Assembly: GCA_023667695.1 (NCBI GenBank)
Contig: JAMOZY010000011.1
Location: 1 to 64,000, forward strand
From: Clostridium sp.
Lineage (GTDB): Bacteria > Bacillota > Clostridia > Lachnospirales > Lachnospiraceae
DNA: 64,000 bases
Direction: 5' to 3'
In this document: positions 10,321 to 19,267 of the stretch, one piece after another
How the letters are laid out: each line of letters starts with the position of its first letter
Position numbering within the stretch: position 1 is the stretch's first letter
Notes under the pieces: generated by a model
Told to the model about the DNA's origin: nothing
Seen by the model: only the letters and a program-made list of their open reading frames with translations
Database searches by the model: none
Program-made: the position numbers and the translations under genes

Positions 10321-11424
10321 CTACCCCAGATTTTCTATTTTTCCTTCCGGATAAACATGTCCTTTTACAACCTTATATACTTTATTTATATTCATTCTCT
10401 CTTTGATGAAATCATCATATCCTGTGCAGGTAATGATTGTCTGTAATTTATCAATAGAGTGTAATAAATAATCTCTGCGATTTTCATCTAATTCCGACAT
10501 TACATCATCCAGTAGTAATACCGGAGTATCATGAATTCTCTTTTTTACGATTTCTATTTCCGCCAGCTTCAGGGATAATGCAGCAGTACGCTGTTGTCCC
10601 TGGGAACCAAACCGCCGGACTTCCATATCATTGATATAAAATACCATATCATCTCTATGAGGTCCATATTGCGTGGACTGATATTTTAAATCCAATTCCT
10701 GCTTTTGCTCTAACAATCCGGCATATTCCTCTTCTTTTACATTCTCTTCATACCGAATCTGCAGCTTCTCTTTTCCGCCGGTCAGATTCGAATGAATTTC
10801 TTTTAATATTTCATTTAACTGCTCAATAAATGTCCTTCTGGACTGAATGATTTCTGAGCCGTATTGAACTAATTGCTGATTCCAAACATCCAGGGTATCT
10901 GCCAATTGAGATTGAAAAGAAATCTGTTTTAACAAGTTATTTCGCTGATTTAAGACTTTATTATAGTTGGTATAATTATACAAATATAATTTGTCTAGCT
11001 GACAAAGCTCTAAATCAAGAAAACGTCTCCGTTCTGCCGGTCCGTTTTTTATGATGCTTAAATCCTCCGGTGAAAAAAATATAACATTTACTACTCCGAA
11101 CAACTCACCGCTTTTCCGAATGGGAATCCCATCAATCGCAATTCCTTTTGTTTTATTTTTTCGTAAATGCATGTCAATCCGATGAATAACATCCTGCTTC
11201 ATAATCTGGGTCCGGATATGAGACTCTTCCTGCTCAAATCGGATAACTTCCTTATCCTTGCTTCCTCTATGGGATTTTGTTGCCGCTGATATGTAAATTG
11301 CTTCCAGGATATTTGTTTTTCCCTGTGCATTATTTCCATAAAGAATTGTAGTACCGGAATCAAAATTCATATTCAAATATTCATAATTGCGATAGTTTTT
11401 TAATTCTAAAGAATGAATATGCAT
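10321..11424 (-). CDS. recF: DNA replication and repair protein RecF
   Basis: The 367-residue SMC-like ATPase that helps load RecA at gaps with RecO/RecR. Walker A is YGNNAQGKTNILEAIY (near 31), the signature region is FGSQGQQRTAALSLKLAE (near 272), and Walker B is VLLLDDVMSELD (near 301). HSLELKNYRNY is the standard RecF opening. It starts 12 nt after the S4-domain gene. Confidence 0.97.
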   Translation of the reverse strand: MHIHSLELKNYRNYEYLNMNFDSGTTILYGNNAQGKTNILEAIYISAATKSHRGSKDKEVIRFEQEESHIRTQIMKQDVIHRIDMHLRKNKTKGIAIDGIPIRKSGELFGVVNVIFFSPEDLSIIKNGPAERRRFLDLELCQLDKLYLYNYTNYNKVLNQRNNLLKQISFQSQLADTLDVWNQQLVQYGSEIIQSRRTFIEQLNEILKEIHSNLTGGKEKLQIRYEENVKEEEYAGLLEQKQELDLKYQSTQYGPHRDDMVFYINDMEVRRFGSQGQQRTAALSLKLAEIEIVKKRIHDTPVLLLDDVMSELDENRRDYLLHSIDKLQTIITCTGYDDFIKERMNINKVYKVVKGHVYPEGKIENLG

Positions 11425-11436
11425 ATTTCCATCCCA

Positions 11437-11646
11437 CTACTGCTCGATTTTAATTGTTTGATTCATAAATTCAACAACGTCGCCATCATATAATTTACGG
11501 CCTCTTCTGGTATCTGTTTCACCATTTACTTTTACTTCTCCATCTTGAATAACTTCCTTTGCCGTTACTCCGGAATCAACCAGACCTGCCGCTTTCAATG
11601 CCTGACCTAGCTTTATAAATTCATCCCTTAACTTAATTACTTCCAT
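11437..11646 (-). CDS. yaaA: S4-domain RNA-binding protein YaaA
   Basis: A 69-residue protein that is essentially a single S4 RNA-binding fold: IKLGQALKAAG, then the VNGETDTRRGRKLYDGD turn. It occupies the conserved slot between dnaN and recF seen in Bacillus yaaA. In Bacillus relatives the family has been linked to ribosome maturation, but the role here is inferred from synteny only. AAGGAG precedes the ATG. Confidence 0.9.
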   Translation of the reverse strand: MEVIKLRDEFIKLGQALKAAGLVDSGVTAKEVIQDGEVKVNGETDTRRGRKLYDGDVVEFMNQTIKIEQ

Positions 11647-11655
11647 TTTTTCTCC

Positions 11656-12765
11656 TTATACATTCGCAGTACTGATATTAACAGGAAGCACAACATAACG
11701 ATAGCTTTCCTTTTCATCCTTTATATAACAAGGAGCTTTTTGATTAATGAAATAAATGCTTACTTCTTCATCATCGATAACACGAAGTGCATCCATTAAG
11801 AGCTTTGGATTAAATCCGATAATCAAATCCTTTCCTTCTTTTTTAATATCCAGTTCTTCATTCATAGAACCGATGGAAGAATCGATTTTCAGATAAATGT
11901 TATTATTATCAATATTGATGATAATCGGCTTCTTATCCGATTCTTTAATCAAAAGGGAAGCCCGGTCAATACAGTCTAAAAACTCTTTTTTATTAATATT
12001 GATTTTTGTCTCATAATCATTGGTGAGCATCTGGCTTATTTTATAATATTCACCCTCTAATAAACGGGAAACAACCTTCGTTTCATCAAATTCAAATAAA
12101 ATATGCTTATCTGTAAAATAGATATCTACAAAGCTGTCTGTTCCTCCATCTAATATTTTACTTACATCATTCAAGGTTTTTCCCGGAACAACAACCTTTA
12201 TTAATTCATGATTTTCTTTTAATTCTACATTACGAATAGATATTCTGTGTCCATCCAAAGAGACTACCTTCAGGTTATTTCCTTCGATTTCAAATAATTC
12301 ACCGCTCATGAGCTTGGTACTTTCATTTTCTACTGTTGAAAATATAGTCTGGCGGATAATTTCTTTTACTGTAAATTGTGACAAACTAATTCCTTTGCTG
12401 CGTTCCACCTCTGGAAGCAATGAAAAATCATCTCCTGATTTACCGGATATTGTGAATTTAGATTTTTCACAACGAATGACTGCCTGATTATTTTCATTGG
12501 TTTCAATTGTAATTTCACTATCTGGCAGTTTACGGATGATTTCAAAAAATAGCTTGGCATCAATTGCTATTTTACCGCTTTGTAATATCGTTCCATCTAC
12601 ATAGGTTTCAATTCCCAATTCCATATCCGTAGCGGTTAATTTAATTCTATCATCTGATTCAATCAGGATACATTCCAGAATTGGAAGAGTTGTTTTATTT
12701 GATACTGCTTTCATAACTGTGTTCACAGAAGAAAGTAAAACAGATTTTGAACATGCGATTTTCAT
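11656..12765 (-). CDS. dnaN: DNA polymerase III beta subunit (sliding clamp)
   Basis: A 369-residue three-domain clamp that encircles DNA and tethers the polymerase. MKIACSK opens domain 1, which holds SNKTTLPILECI, and the protein ends with a conserved strand near YRYVVLPVN. The ATG at 12763-12765 is chosen over an in-frame GTG seven codons earlier that overlaps the AAAGGAG SD. Separated from dnaA by the 285-nt region that carries part of oriC. Confidence 0.97.
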   Translation of the reverse strand: MKIACSKSVLLSSVNTVMKAVSNKTTLPILECILIESDDRIKLTATDMELGIETYVDGTILQSGKIAIDAKLFFEIIRKLPDSEITIETNENNQAVIRCEKSKFTISGKSGDDFSLLPEVERSKGISLSQFTVKEIIRQTIFSTVENESTKLMSGELFEIEGNNLKVVSLDGHRISIRNVELKENHELIKVVVPGKTLNDVSKILDGGTDSFVDIYFTDKHILFEFDETKVVSRLLEGEYYKISQMLTNDYETKININKKEFLDCIDRASLLIKESDKKPIIINIDNNNIYLKIDSSIGSMNEELDIKKEGKDLIIGFNPKLLMDALRVIDDEEVSIYFINQKAPCYIKDEKESYRYVVLPVNISTANV

Positions 12766-13050
12766 AATGTGAAAAACTCCTTTCACCCCGGCTGGGGTAG
12801 CTTAATTAAATAATATTTAAATCTATTTCGTCGTATTATCCGTAGGGGCTGTGAATATGTTAATAACCGCTTTGAACCTTTGAAAACAGTGAAAAATAGA
12901 AAAGAATAACTCTGTTAATTCCTGTCTTACAAATTGTTAAAAATCAAAAGTTATGAACAATGATATTTTATATCAGCTGGCATAAAATATTATATAAATA
13001 GTTATCCACAATCCATTCACCAGAACCTCACAATAAAATGTGAAGAATTC
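12766..13050. other. oriC: oriC part 1: dnaA-dnaN intergenic region with DnaA box
   Basis: AT-rich, gene-free. A consensus DnaA box TTATCCACA lies at 13002-13010 (+). One-mismatch boxes are TTATGAACA at 12951-12959 (+) and ATATTCACA at 12850-12858 (-). The run ATTTTATATCAG...AAAATATTATATAAATA next to the perfect box is a candidate unwinding element. Placement downstream of dnaA matches the dnaN-side part of bipartite Firmicute origins. Confidence 0.75.
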
Positions 13051-14409
13051 TTAAGAAGGGATAATCTTCTTTTTTATGGTTTCTATTGTATTAAGAAAGC
13101 TTTCATTTGTCTGCATTTTTGCTTTTGTCTTTTCAATTGCGTGCATTACTGTTGTATGATCCTTTCCGCCAAAGAAAGAACCAATGGCTTCTAATGATTT
13201 TTCAGTCATGATTCGGCACAGGTACATGGAAATCTGCCTTGCCTGGGCGATATCAGCACTTCGCTTGGAAGAAAGGATATCTGCTTTTGAAATTCCAAGA
13301 TGCTCGCTTACAATGTCTATAATAAGAGAAGGCGTAACCTCACGGCTGATATTTTTTGAAATCAAATCCTTTAGGGTTTCTTCTGCAAATTCAACGGTAA
13401 TCGGTGTATTATCCAGCTTGGAAAATACGCTGATTTTATTCAAAGCGCCCTCTAATTCACGAATATTGGAAACAATATGTGTTGCAATATATTGTATAAC
13501 ATCATCCGGTATATTGATTTGGTCCTGTTCTGCACGCTTTCGCAGAATTGCCATTCTGGTTTCATAATCCGGAGATTGAATGTCTACAGGAAGTCCCCAT
13601 TCCAAACGGGATTTAATACGGTCCTCCAGGTTTTCAATTTCTTTTGGCGCTTTATCAGAAGAAATAACAATCTGTTTTCCTGCTTCATGCAGGACATTAA
13701 AGGTATGAAAAAATTCCTGTTGTGTAGATTCCTTTCCTATTATAAATTGGATATCATCCAGCAATAATAAATCAATATTGCGGTATTTATTGCGGAATTC
13801 CTCTGTTTTATTCTTTTTTAATGCTTCAATCAGCTCATTGGTAAAGGTTTCACTGGTAACGTACAGAACCCTTGCATTTTTATTATGCTGCAATACATAA
13901 TGACCGACCGAATGCATAAGGTGTGTTTTACCAAGTCCCACTCCTCCATAGAGAAACAGTGGATTGAATGCCTGAGCCGGTGCTTCTGCAACTGCTACAC
14001 AGGCAGCATGCGCATGACGATTGTTATCACCTACGACAAAGGTATCAAAGGTATATCTTGGATTCAGATTACTTTCTTCCATATTATATTCCATATAATT
14101 ATCGGAAGGAAGAGAAGGAACTGCTTTTGAAGTTATGTCCTCTGGAGAAGAAATAAAGCAGATATCGTAATCCTCATTCATTACAATCTGGATGGATGCT
14201 TTTATAAAAATGTCATACATCTTTGTTTTCAGAAATTCAATGCCTCTTTGCCCTAATGTGTCATCTGCTAACAGGTAAATCGTATGATCCTTCACATCAT
14301 ATACTTTTAAAGGACGAATCCACGTATTAATGGTAATGGGAGCAACACCATGTTCTAACTGAATGGAGTATAAAATTTTTTCCCAGTTCTCTTCTATTTT
14401 CTCTTTCAT
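13051..14409 (-). CDS. dnaA: Chromosomal replication initiator protein DnaA
   Basis: A 452-residue AAA+ initiator that binds DnaA boxes and opens oriC. Domain I is residues 1-80 (helicase-loading surface), followed by a short linker. Walker A is GGVGLGKTHLMH (near 158), Walker B LLLLDDIQF (near 217). The domain IV helix-turn-helix contains SKRSADIAQARQISMYL and the signature GGKDHTTVMHAI (near 427). Start chosen at MKEKIEENW; in-frame sequence upstream is not DnaA-like. A good promoter lies 61 nt upstream. Confidence 0.98.
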   Translation of the reverse strand: MKEKIEENWEKILYSIQLEHGVAPITINTWIRPLKVYDVKDHTIYLLADDTLGQRGIEFLKTKMYDIFIKASIQIVMNEDYDICFISSPEDITSKAVPSLPSDNYMEYNMEESNLNPRYTFDTFVVGDNNRHAHAACVAVAEAPAQAFNPLFLYGGVGLGKTHLMHSVGHYVLQHNKNARVLYVTSETFTNELIEALKKNKTEEFRNKYRNIDLLLLDDIQFIIGKESTQQEFFHTFNVLHEAGKQIVISSDKAPKEIENLEDRIKSRLEWGLPVDIQSPDYETRMAILRKRAEQDQINIPDDVIQYIATHIVSNIRELEGALNKISVFSKLDNTPITVEFAEETLKDLISKNISREVTPSLIIDIVSEHLGISKADILSSKRSADIAQARQISMYLCRIMTEKSLEAIGSFFGGKDHTTVMHAIEKTKAKMQTNESFLNTIETIKKKIIPS

Positions 14410-14469
14410 AATGGGAAACGACCTTTCCATATATTTAATAAAGTAAATGGGGCAAAAAGACCCATATAT

Positions 14470-14498
14470 AATATATAACAAATAATTCATTTTCGCAA
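14470..14498 (-). promoter_or_regulatory. Probable dnaA promoter
   Basis: Minus strand: TTGCGA (14493-14498), a 17-nt spacer, then TATATT (14470-14475), 61 nt upstream of the dnaA start. The DnaA-box cluster lies about 170 nt further upstream. Confidence 0.6.
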
Positions 14499-14755
14499 GA
14501 AAAATGATGTTCGGTTGAAGTATTAGGAATCCCAGAAAAACCGAAATTGTTTAACATAATATGTTGATAAAAATTATGTAAAATTATGTAATTCACATTT
14601 TTTATGATGGTTTTTCCTACAAAAAATGAAAAATCGAAGGGCAAATTCACAAGTTAAACATGAGTTTTCCACAGGTTATGCACAAATTGTGTATAACATT
14701 ATGTTAATTGAAAAATAAAATTTACGAAAAAATCCTTCTATATTCAAATTAATTC
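14499..14755. other. oriC: oriC part 2: DnaA box cluster upstream of dnaA
   Basis: Gene-free AT-rich region. It holds TTATGCACA (14676-14684, +) and TTATACACA (14688-14696, -) in an inverted pair separated by 3 nt, plus near-matches TTTTCCACA (14665-14673, +) and TAATTCACA (14589-14597, +). With the boxes between dnaA and dnaN this forms a bipartite origin flanking dnaA. Gene orientation switches from minus to plus here, consistent with bidirectional initiation. Confidence 0.75.
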
Positions 14756-14784
14756 TTGACTGTTGAATCGGTTTTCCATATAAT
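14756..14784 (+). promoter_or_regulatory. rpmH promoter
   Basis: TTGACT (14756-14761), 17-nt spacer, TATAAT (14779-14784), ahead of rpmH by 84 nt. The leader that follows contains an 8-bp inverted repeat, TAGTTAAA / TTTAACTA (14824-14845), just before the SD. Confidence 0.8.
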
Positions 14785-14867
14785 AAACTAGGTGTTTTTT
14801 CAAAAGCCATATAAAAAATCAAATAGTTAAATATAGATTTAACTAAATTCGAAGGAGGTGTGTAGAA

Positions 14868-15002
14868 ATGAAGATGACATTTCAGCCAAAGAAGAAATCT
14901 CATGCAAGAGTGCATGGATTCAGAAAAAGAATGAGTACTGCAAATGGCAGAAAAGTAATAGCTGCAAGAAGAGCAAAAGGTAGAAAACGTTTATCAGCAT
15001 AG
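14868..15002 (+). CDS. rpmH: 50S ribosomal protein L34
   Basis: A 44-residue, very basic protein of the large ribosomal subunit. It has the canonical L34 features: [18 protein letters not shown], then [10 protein letters not shown] and [20 protein letters not shown] is 9 nt upstream of the ATG. It begins the plus-strand rpmH-rnpA-yidD-yidC-jag block, as in most Firmicutes. Confidence 0.98.
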   Translation: MKMTFQPKKKSHARVHGFRKRMSTANGRKVIAARRAKGRKRLSA

Positions 15003-15025
15003 GTCGCAGTCATGTGACCTTTTTT
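15001..15025 (+). terminator. Terminator/attenuator after rpmH
   Basis: A 7-bp stem AGGTCGC / GTGACCT followed by a T6 run begins at the rpmH stop codon. It probably lowers read-through so that L34 is made in excess of RnpA. Confidence 0.7.
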
Positions 15026-15045
15026 CGTGTTAAAGTGAGCCAATT

Positions 15046-15205
15046 GAAAATACTTTGTATTTTCGATTAAGCAAGAAAGCGGACATTTGACAAGCTTGCT
15101 TGTCAAAATGGAAGAATTCTTGCGGAAATGAAAATGCACGCATTTTCATTTGGCGAACGCCGCGGAATCGAACAGCGAAGCTGTGAGATGCAGCAAGCAC
15201 GAAAA
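15046..15205. repeat. Cluster of hairpins between rpmH and rnpA
   Basis: Three perfect hairpins in a row: GAAAATAC/GTATTTTC (15046-15064), TTGACAAG/CTTGTCAA (15087-15106) and AAATGAAAATG/CATTTTCATTT (15126-15151). A GC-richer tail (GGCGAACGCCGCGGAATCG) follows. Base composition differs from the flanking genes and no ORF is present. It looks like an inserted repeat or structured RNA inside a normally tight operon. Confidence 0.55.
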
Positions 15206-15219
15206 TAACAGGTAATGAT

Positions 15220-15567
15220 ATGAAAAATTATATTTCATTGAAAAACAGCAAAGAATTTGGACATGTATATCAGTGCGGCAAATCATTTGCCAATAAGTAT
15301 TTGGTGATGTACATTTTGGAGAAAGAAGATAAAGAGAATCGGCTGGGTATTTCTGTTAGTAAAAAGGTTGGTAACAGTGTGGTCCGGCATCGTGTTACAC
15401 GATTGATTCGGGAAGCCTATCGTTTGCATCAGACAGAGCTAAAAAGCGGGTATGATATTGTTGTAATTGCCCGTGTCAATGTGAAAAATTGTAACTATTG
15501 GGAAGTGGAAAGTGCTTTTTTGCATTTGTCCAGACTTCACTTTATTTATCAAAAAGAAGATGATTGA
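15220..15567 (+). CDS. rnpA: Ribonuclease P protein component
   Basis: A 115-residue basic protein that assists the RNase P RNA in removing tRNA 5' leaders. [21 protein letters not shown] is split across the usual N-terminal strand, and the family motif appears as [14 protein letters not shown] (near 63), where RNxxKR is usual. YDIVVIARV is conserved. The SD is weak (ACAGGTAA). Its stop lies 2 nt before the yidD start. Confidence 0.95.
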   Translation: MKNYISLKNSKEFGHVYQCGKSFANKYLVMYILEKEDKENRLGISVSKKVGNSVVRHRVTRLIREAYRLHQTELKSGYDIVVIARVNVKNCNYWEVESAFLHLSRLHFIYQKEDD

Positions 15568-15569
15568 TT

Positions 15570-15782
15570 ATGAAAAAAGTTTGTTTGAAGCTGATTCGTT
15601 TTTATCAGATTTATTTGTCACCCTTAAAGGGTCATGGAACTTGTAAATTTTATCCGACCTGTTCCCAGTATGCGATAGAAGCAATTCAAAAATATGGCGT
15701 TGGAAAAGGCATCCTGTTAGCAGCCTGGCGAATACTTCGGTGCAACCCGTTCTCCAAGGGTGGATATGATCCGGTTCCATAA
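15570..15782 (+). CDS. yidD: Membrane protein insertion efficiency factor YidD
   Basis: A 70-residue protein of the YidD family, thought to assist YidC in membrane insertion. [12 protein letters not shown], the Cys-containing [35 protein letters not shown] (in two parts) are diagnostic. The ATG at 15570 follows the rnpA stop; a TTG two codons earlier is less likely. Conserved position between rnpA and yidC. Confidence 0.95.
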   Translation: MKKVCLKLIRFYQIYLSPLKGHGTCKFYPTCSQYAIEAIQKYGVGKGILLAAWRILRCNPFSKGGYDPVP

Positions 15783-15851
15783 TGCAGCAAGATTCATAGG
15801 ATTTTGCGAAGGACAGGGAATGTGCATAGCACATGACACAAGGAGGTTAAT

Positions 15852-17141
15852 ATGATTTTTTTAACTGCACAAGGAGGTTTTTTAGGCCCCTTTTGTTGGT
15901 TGTTAGGAAAGATTCTGGATTTGATTTATGAAGGCTTATCTGCGGTCGGAATCAATAATCTGGCATTATGCATCATTATATTTACGGTCGTGGTTAAACT
16001 GATTCTGCTGCCTTTTACCATCCGGCAGCAAAGAGGTTCTAAAATCAATCAGTTTATACAGCCGGAAATCCAGAAGGTTCAGAAAAAGTATAAAAACAGA
16101 ACCGATCAGGAATCCATGCTGAAGCAGCAACAGGAAATTCAGGAGGTATACCGGAAATATGGTACAAGTATGACAAACGGCTGCTTGTTATCTTTTATAC
16201 AGCTGCCGATTATCTACGCATTGTATCGGGTAATCTATAATATACCGGCATATGTGCCTGCAATTAAGGACTTATATACTCCAATTGCACAGCAGGTTCT
16301 GAAAATTAAGGATTATGCAGGAACGATTTCAACCTTTGTTACGGATAATAAGATATCTACAGCATCCAGGGCAGTTACAACATTAACAAAACAGTTGGAT
16401 GCAGGAAACAGTATAACAGATAACCATATCATTGATATTATTTCTCAATTTAGTATGACCCAGTGGGAATCCTTTGGAGAATTATTTTCTGAGAATAAGG
16501 ATTTGATTCAGGCAATTGCTGTTAATGTTCCAAAGATTAATGACTTGAATCAATTTATTTTAGGAATTAATATTTCCGAGGCTCCCGGCTGGAAATTAAG
16601 CTGGGCATTGATTATTCCGATTACCGCTGCATTATTTCAGTTTTTGAGTACCAAAACCATGCAGACGGCACAACCGGATATGGGTGGTGACCAGGCAGCG
16701 GCACAGTCGGCAGCAATGATGAAAACCATGACATTTACTATGCCGATTATGTCATTGTTTATCTGTATTTCTTTACCGGCCGGAATTGGTCTGTACTGGT
16801 CCATCAGTGCATTAATCAGCTTATTAATCCAATTGGCAATTAATGTTTATTATGATAAGCTTGCCGATATGGATAAGATTCTGGAAAAGCAGATGGAGAA
16901 GGCAAAGAAGAAGAAACGAAAGAATAAGAAATCATTTATGGAACGGATGATGGAGGCTGCCGGAGGCGCAGAGGCTGCGAATACATCTTCTAACAGTGTT
17001 GCAGGTACCAATTTAAAGAGCTATAACAATACTTCTTCAAACAATAACAGTAATGGTTCCGCCACCTATCGGAAGGGTAGTATTGCTTCGAAGGCCAATA
17101 TTATGCAGCAGTATAATAATCAAAAGAGCAAGGAGGAATAG
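15852..17141 (+). CDS. yidC: Membrane protein insertase YidC/OxaA/SpoIIIJ
   Basis: A 429-residue insertase of the Gram-positive type. The first membrane segment includes ALCIIIFTVVVKLILLPF with the conserved groove Arg in RQQRGSK shortly after. A cytosolic coiled hairpin spans 75-115, then four more membrane segments up to about 325. The C-tail is long, Lys-rich (KAKKKKRKNKK) and then Ser/Asn-rich, suited to ribosome binding. I see no lipobox Cys at the N-terminus. AAGGAGG precedes the ATG. Confidence 0.95.
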   Translation: MIFLTAQGGFLGPFCWLLGKILDLIYEGLSAVGINNLALCIIIFTVVVKLILLPFTIRQQRGSKINQFIQPEIQKVQKKYKNRTDQESMLKQQQEIQEVYRKYGTSMTNGCLLSFIQLPIIYALYRVIYNIPAYVPAIKDLYTPIAQQVLKIKDYAGTISTFVTDNKISTASRAVTTLTKQLDAGNSITDNHIIDIISQFSMTQWESFGELFSENKDLIQAIAVNVPKINDLNQFILGINISEAPGWKLSWALIIPITAALFQFLSTKTMQTAQPDMGGDQAAAQSAAMMKTMTFTMPIMSLFICISLPAGIGLYWSISALISLLIQLAINVYYDKLADMDKILEKQMEKAKKKKRKNKKSFMERMMEAAGGAEAANTSSNSVAGTNLKSYNNTSSNNNSNGSATYRKGSIASKANIMQQYNNQKSKEE

Positions 17142-17143
17142 AG

Positions 17144-17776
17144 ATGGAATTTATTGAATTTAAAGGAAAAACAGTGGATGATGCCATAACGGAAGCAACC
17201 ATTCAGTTTGGGATTACCAGTGATGAACTGATTTATGAAATTGTTGATAAAGGAAGTACCGGTATCCTGGGATTTATCAATACAAAGCCTGCAATTATCC
17301 GGGCAAAGAAAAAGGATACGCTGGAAGATATCGTACTGGAATTCCTGGAGAATCTATTCCGTGTAATGGGTGTTGAAACGGTAGTAGATATTTCTTATAA
17401 TGAAGAAGAACATGTCATGGATGTGAATCTGACCGGACCGGAAATGGGTGTATTAATTGGTAAGCGGGGACAGACTCTGGATGCATTGCAGAAGATTAGC
17501 CAATCAGTTGTAAATAAGCATAGTGAGGAATTCATCCGGGTGAAGCTGGATACGGAAAATTATCGTGCAAGAAGAAGAGATACCCTGGAAAACCTTGCTA
17601 AGAATATTGCATATAAGGTTAAGAGAACAAGAAAATCTGTTGTATTGGAGCCAATGAATCCATATGAAAGACGTATCATTCATTCTGCACTTCAGAATGA
17701 CAAGTATGTAAGCACCAGAAGCGAAGGGGAAGAACCTTTCAGAAGAGTGGTAGTATGCTATAATCGGTCAAAATAA
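17144..17776 (+). CDS. jag: RNA-binding protein KhpB/Jag (Jag-N, KH, R3H)
   Basis: A 210-residue RNA-binding protein. The Jag-N domain is residues 1-50 (KTVDDAITEA, GSTGILGF), the KH domain has the GxxG loop in IGKRGQTLDALQ (near 107), and the R3H domain ends with PYERRIIHSAL and SEGEEPFRRVVV. In Streptococcus and other Firmicutes it acts with KhpA on mRNAs for cell division and envelope growth. It starts 2 nt after yidC with GGAGG, so is translated from the same message. Confidence 0.95.
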   Translation: MEFIEFKGKTVDDAITEATIQFGITSDELIYEIVDKGSTGILGFINTKPAIIRAKKKDTLEDIVLEFLENLFRVMGVETVVDISYNEEEHVMDVNLTGPEMGVLIGKRGQTLDALQKISQSVVNKHSEEFIRVKLDTENYRARRRDTLENLAKNIAYKVKRTRKSVVLEPMNPYERRIIHSALQNDKYVSTRSEGEEPFRRVVVCYNRSK

Positions 17777-17793
17777 GCAGGAATATATCTGAG

Positions 17794-17846
17794 AAAGGGC
17801 GTATGCAGAATAAGAAAGCAGTGCTTATTTTGCAAAGCCCTTTTTT
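17794..17846 (+). terminator. Terminator between jag and mnmE
   Basis: AAAGGGC...GCAGAATAAG pairs with CTTATTTTGC...GCCCTTT, then a T-run. The stem is long with one internal loop. It separates the rpmH-jag block from mnmE, which has its own SD 11 nt before the ATG. Confidence 0.75.
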
Positions 17847-17870
17847 ACTTTTATTGGAGGATGAAATAGG

Positions 17871-19250
17871 ATGTTTCAAAAAGACACCATTGCCGCAATT
17901 GCAACAGGAATGACCAATGCAGGTATTGGAATTATCAGAATCAGCGGAACAGAGGCAATTGATATTGCGGACTCTGTTTTTTGTGCTAGAAATCCGGATA
18001 AGACTTTAAAAAATACACCGGGCTATTCCGCATTATTTGGTAATATCTGTGATGGTGACTGCGTGTTGGATGAGGTGATTTGTCTGGTAATGCGAAAACC
18101 GAATTCCTATACGACAGAGGATGTGGTAGAAATCCAGTGTCACGGAGGAGCGATTATCCTTCAGAGTATATTGGAGCTTTTGATTCGTTCCGGAGCCAGG
18201 GCTGCAGAGCCGGGAGAGTTTACCAAACGTGCCTTTTTAGGCGGGCGGATTGATATTACACAGGCAGAGTCTGTCATGGATATGATTCATGCGAAAAATA
18301 AGCTGGCGGCCCAATCCTCTGTGGTTCAGCTCCAGGGAAAGCTTTCTGCAAAAATACGAGAGCTTAGGGAAATGATATTGAATCATATTGCATATATTGA
18401 ATCTGCTCTGGATGACCCGGAGAATTACAGTCTGGAGGGATATAGTGAAAGCCTAAAGGTTCAGGTTCAGGAAACCATCCGTCAGGTTGGAGAATTATTA
18501 TCCACGGCAGAGGAAGGAAAGATGATTAAGGAGGGAATTCGTACCGTAATATTGGGAAAACCCAATGCTGGGAAATCTTCTTTATTGAATTGCCTGCTGG
18601 GGGAAGAGCGGGCAATCGTAACAGATGTTGCCGGTACGACCAGAGATACCCTGGAGGAAGATGCAGTTATACAGGGAATACCGTTGAAAATCATCGATAC
18701 CGCCGGAATTCGACAAACGGTGGATATTGTGGAAAAAATGGGTGTGGATAAAGCAAGAAAAAGTGTCGAAAATGCAGACCTTATTCTTTATGTCGTAGAC
18801 GGAACCAGAGAATTAGATGAGGATGATGCCCAGATTATGGGGCTTTTGGAAAATCAGAGGGTTATCATTACCGTGAATAAGACGGATGTGGAACAAATTG
18901 TGGATAAACAGTGGATAACCTCAAAAGTCGATGCACCCATTGTGGAAATCTCTGCAAAAACGGGTGATGGTATGAATCAGTTATATGATTGTTTAAAGAC
19001 CATGTTTTTTCATGGTAAATTGTCCATGAATGACGAGGTTTATATTACAAATGTCCGACACAAGCAGGCCTTAATGGAAACCAGGAACAGTCTGCAGCAG
19101 GTTCTGAACAGTATTGAACAGCAGATGCCGGAGGATTTTTTGTCCATTGATTTGATGGCTGCCTATGAGCAGCTTGGCTATATATTAGGGGAAGCATTAG
19201 AGGATGATCTTGCGGATGAGATATTTAGTAAATTCTGCATGGGAAAGTAG
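17871..19250 (+). CDS. mnmE: tRNA uridine-5-carboxymethylaminomethyl modification GTPase MnmE
   Basis: A 459-residue GTPase that with MnmG installs the cmnm5 group at U34 of certain tRNAs. The N-terminal tetrahydrofolate-binding domain has GGAIILQSILELL and AEPGEFTKRAFLGGRID. The inserted G domain has G1 GKPNAGKSSLLN (near 226), G2 AGTTRDT, G3 DTAGIR (near 272) and G4 NKTD. The C-terminal FCMGK provides the catalytic Cys, where CIGK is usual. mnmG follows by 17 nt. Confidence 0.97.
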   Translation: MFQKDTIAAIATGMTNAGIGIIRISGTEAIDIADSVFCARNPDKTLKNTPGYSALFGNICDGDCVLDEVICLVMRKPNSYTTEDVVEIQCHGGAIILQSILELLIRSGARAAEPGEFTKRAFLGGRIDITQAESVMDMIHAKNKLAAQSSVVQLQGKLSAKIRELREMILNHIAYIESALDDPENYSLEGYSESLKVQVQETIRQVGELLSTAEEGKMIKEGIRTVILGKPNAGKSSLLNCLLGEERAIVTDVAGTTRDTLEEDAVIQGIPLKIIDTAGIRQTVDIVEKMGVDKARKSVENADLILYVVDGTRELDEDDAQIMGLLENQRVIITVNKTDVEQIVDKQWITSKVDAPIVEISAKTGDGMNQLYDCLKTMFFHGKLSMNDEVYITNVRHKQALMETRNSLQQVLNSIEQQMPEDFLSIDLMAAYEQLGYILGEALEDDLADEIFSKFCMGK

Positions 19251-19267
19251 AAAGGATGAGAGAATAG

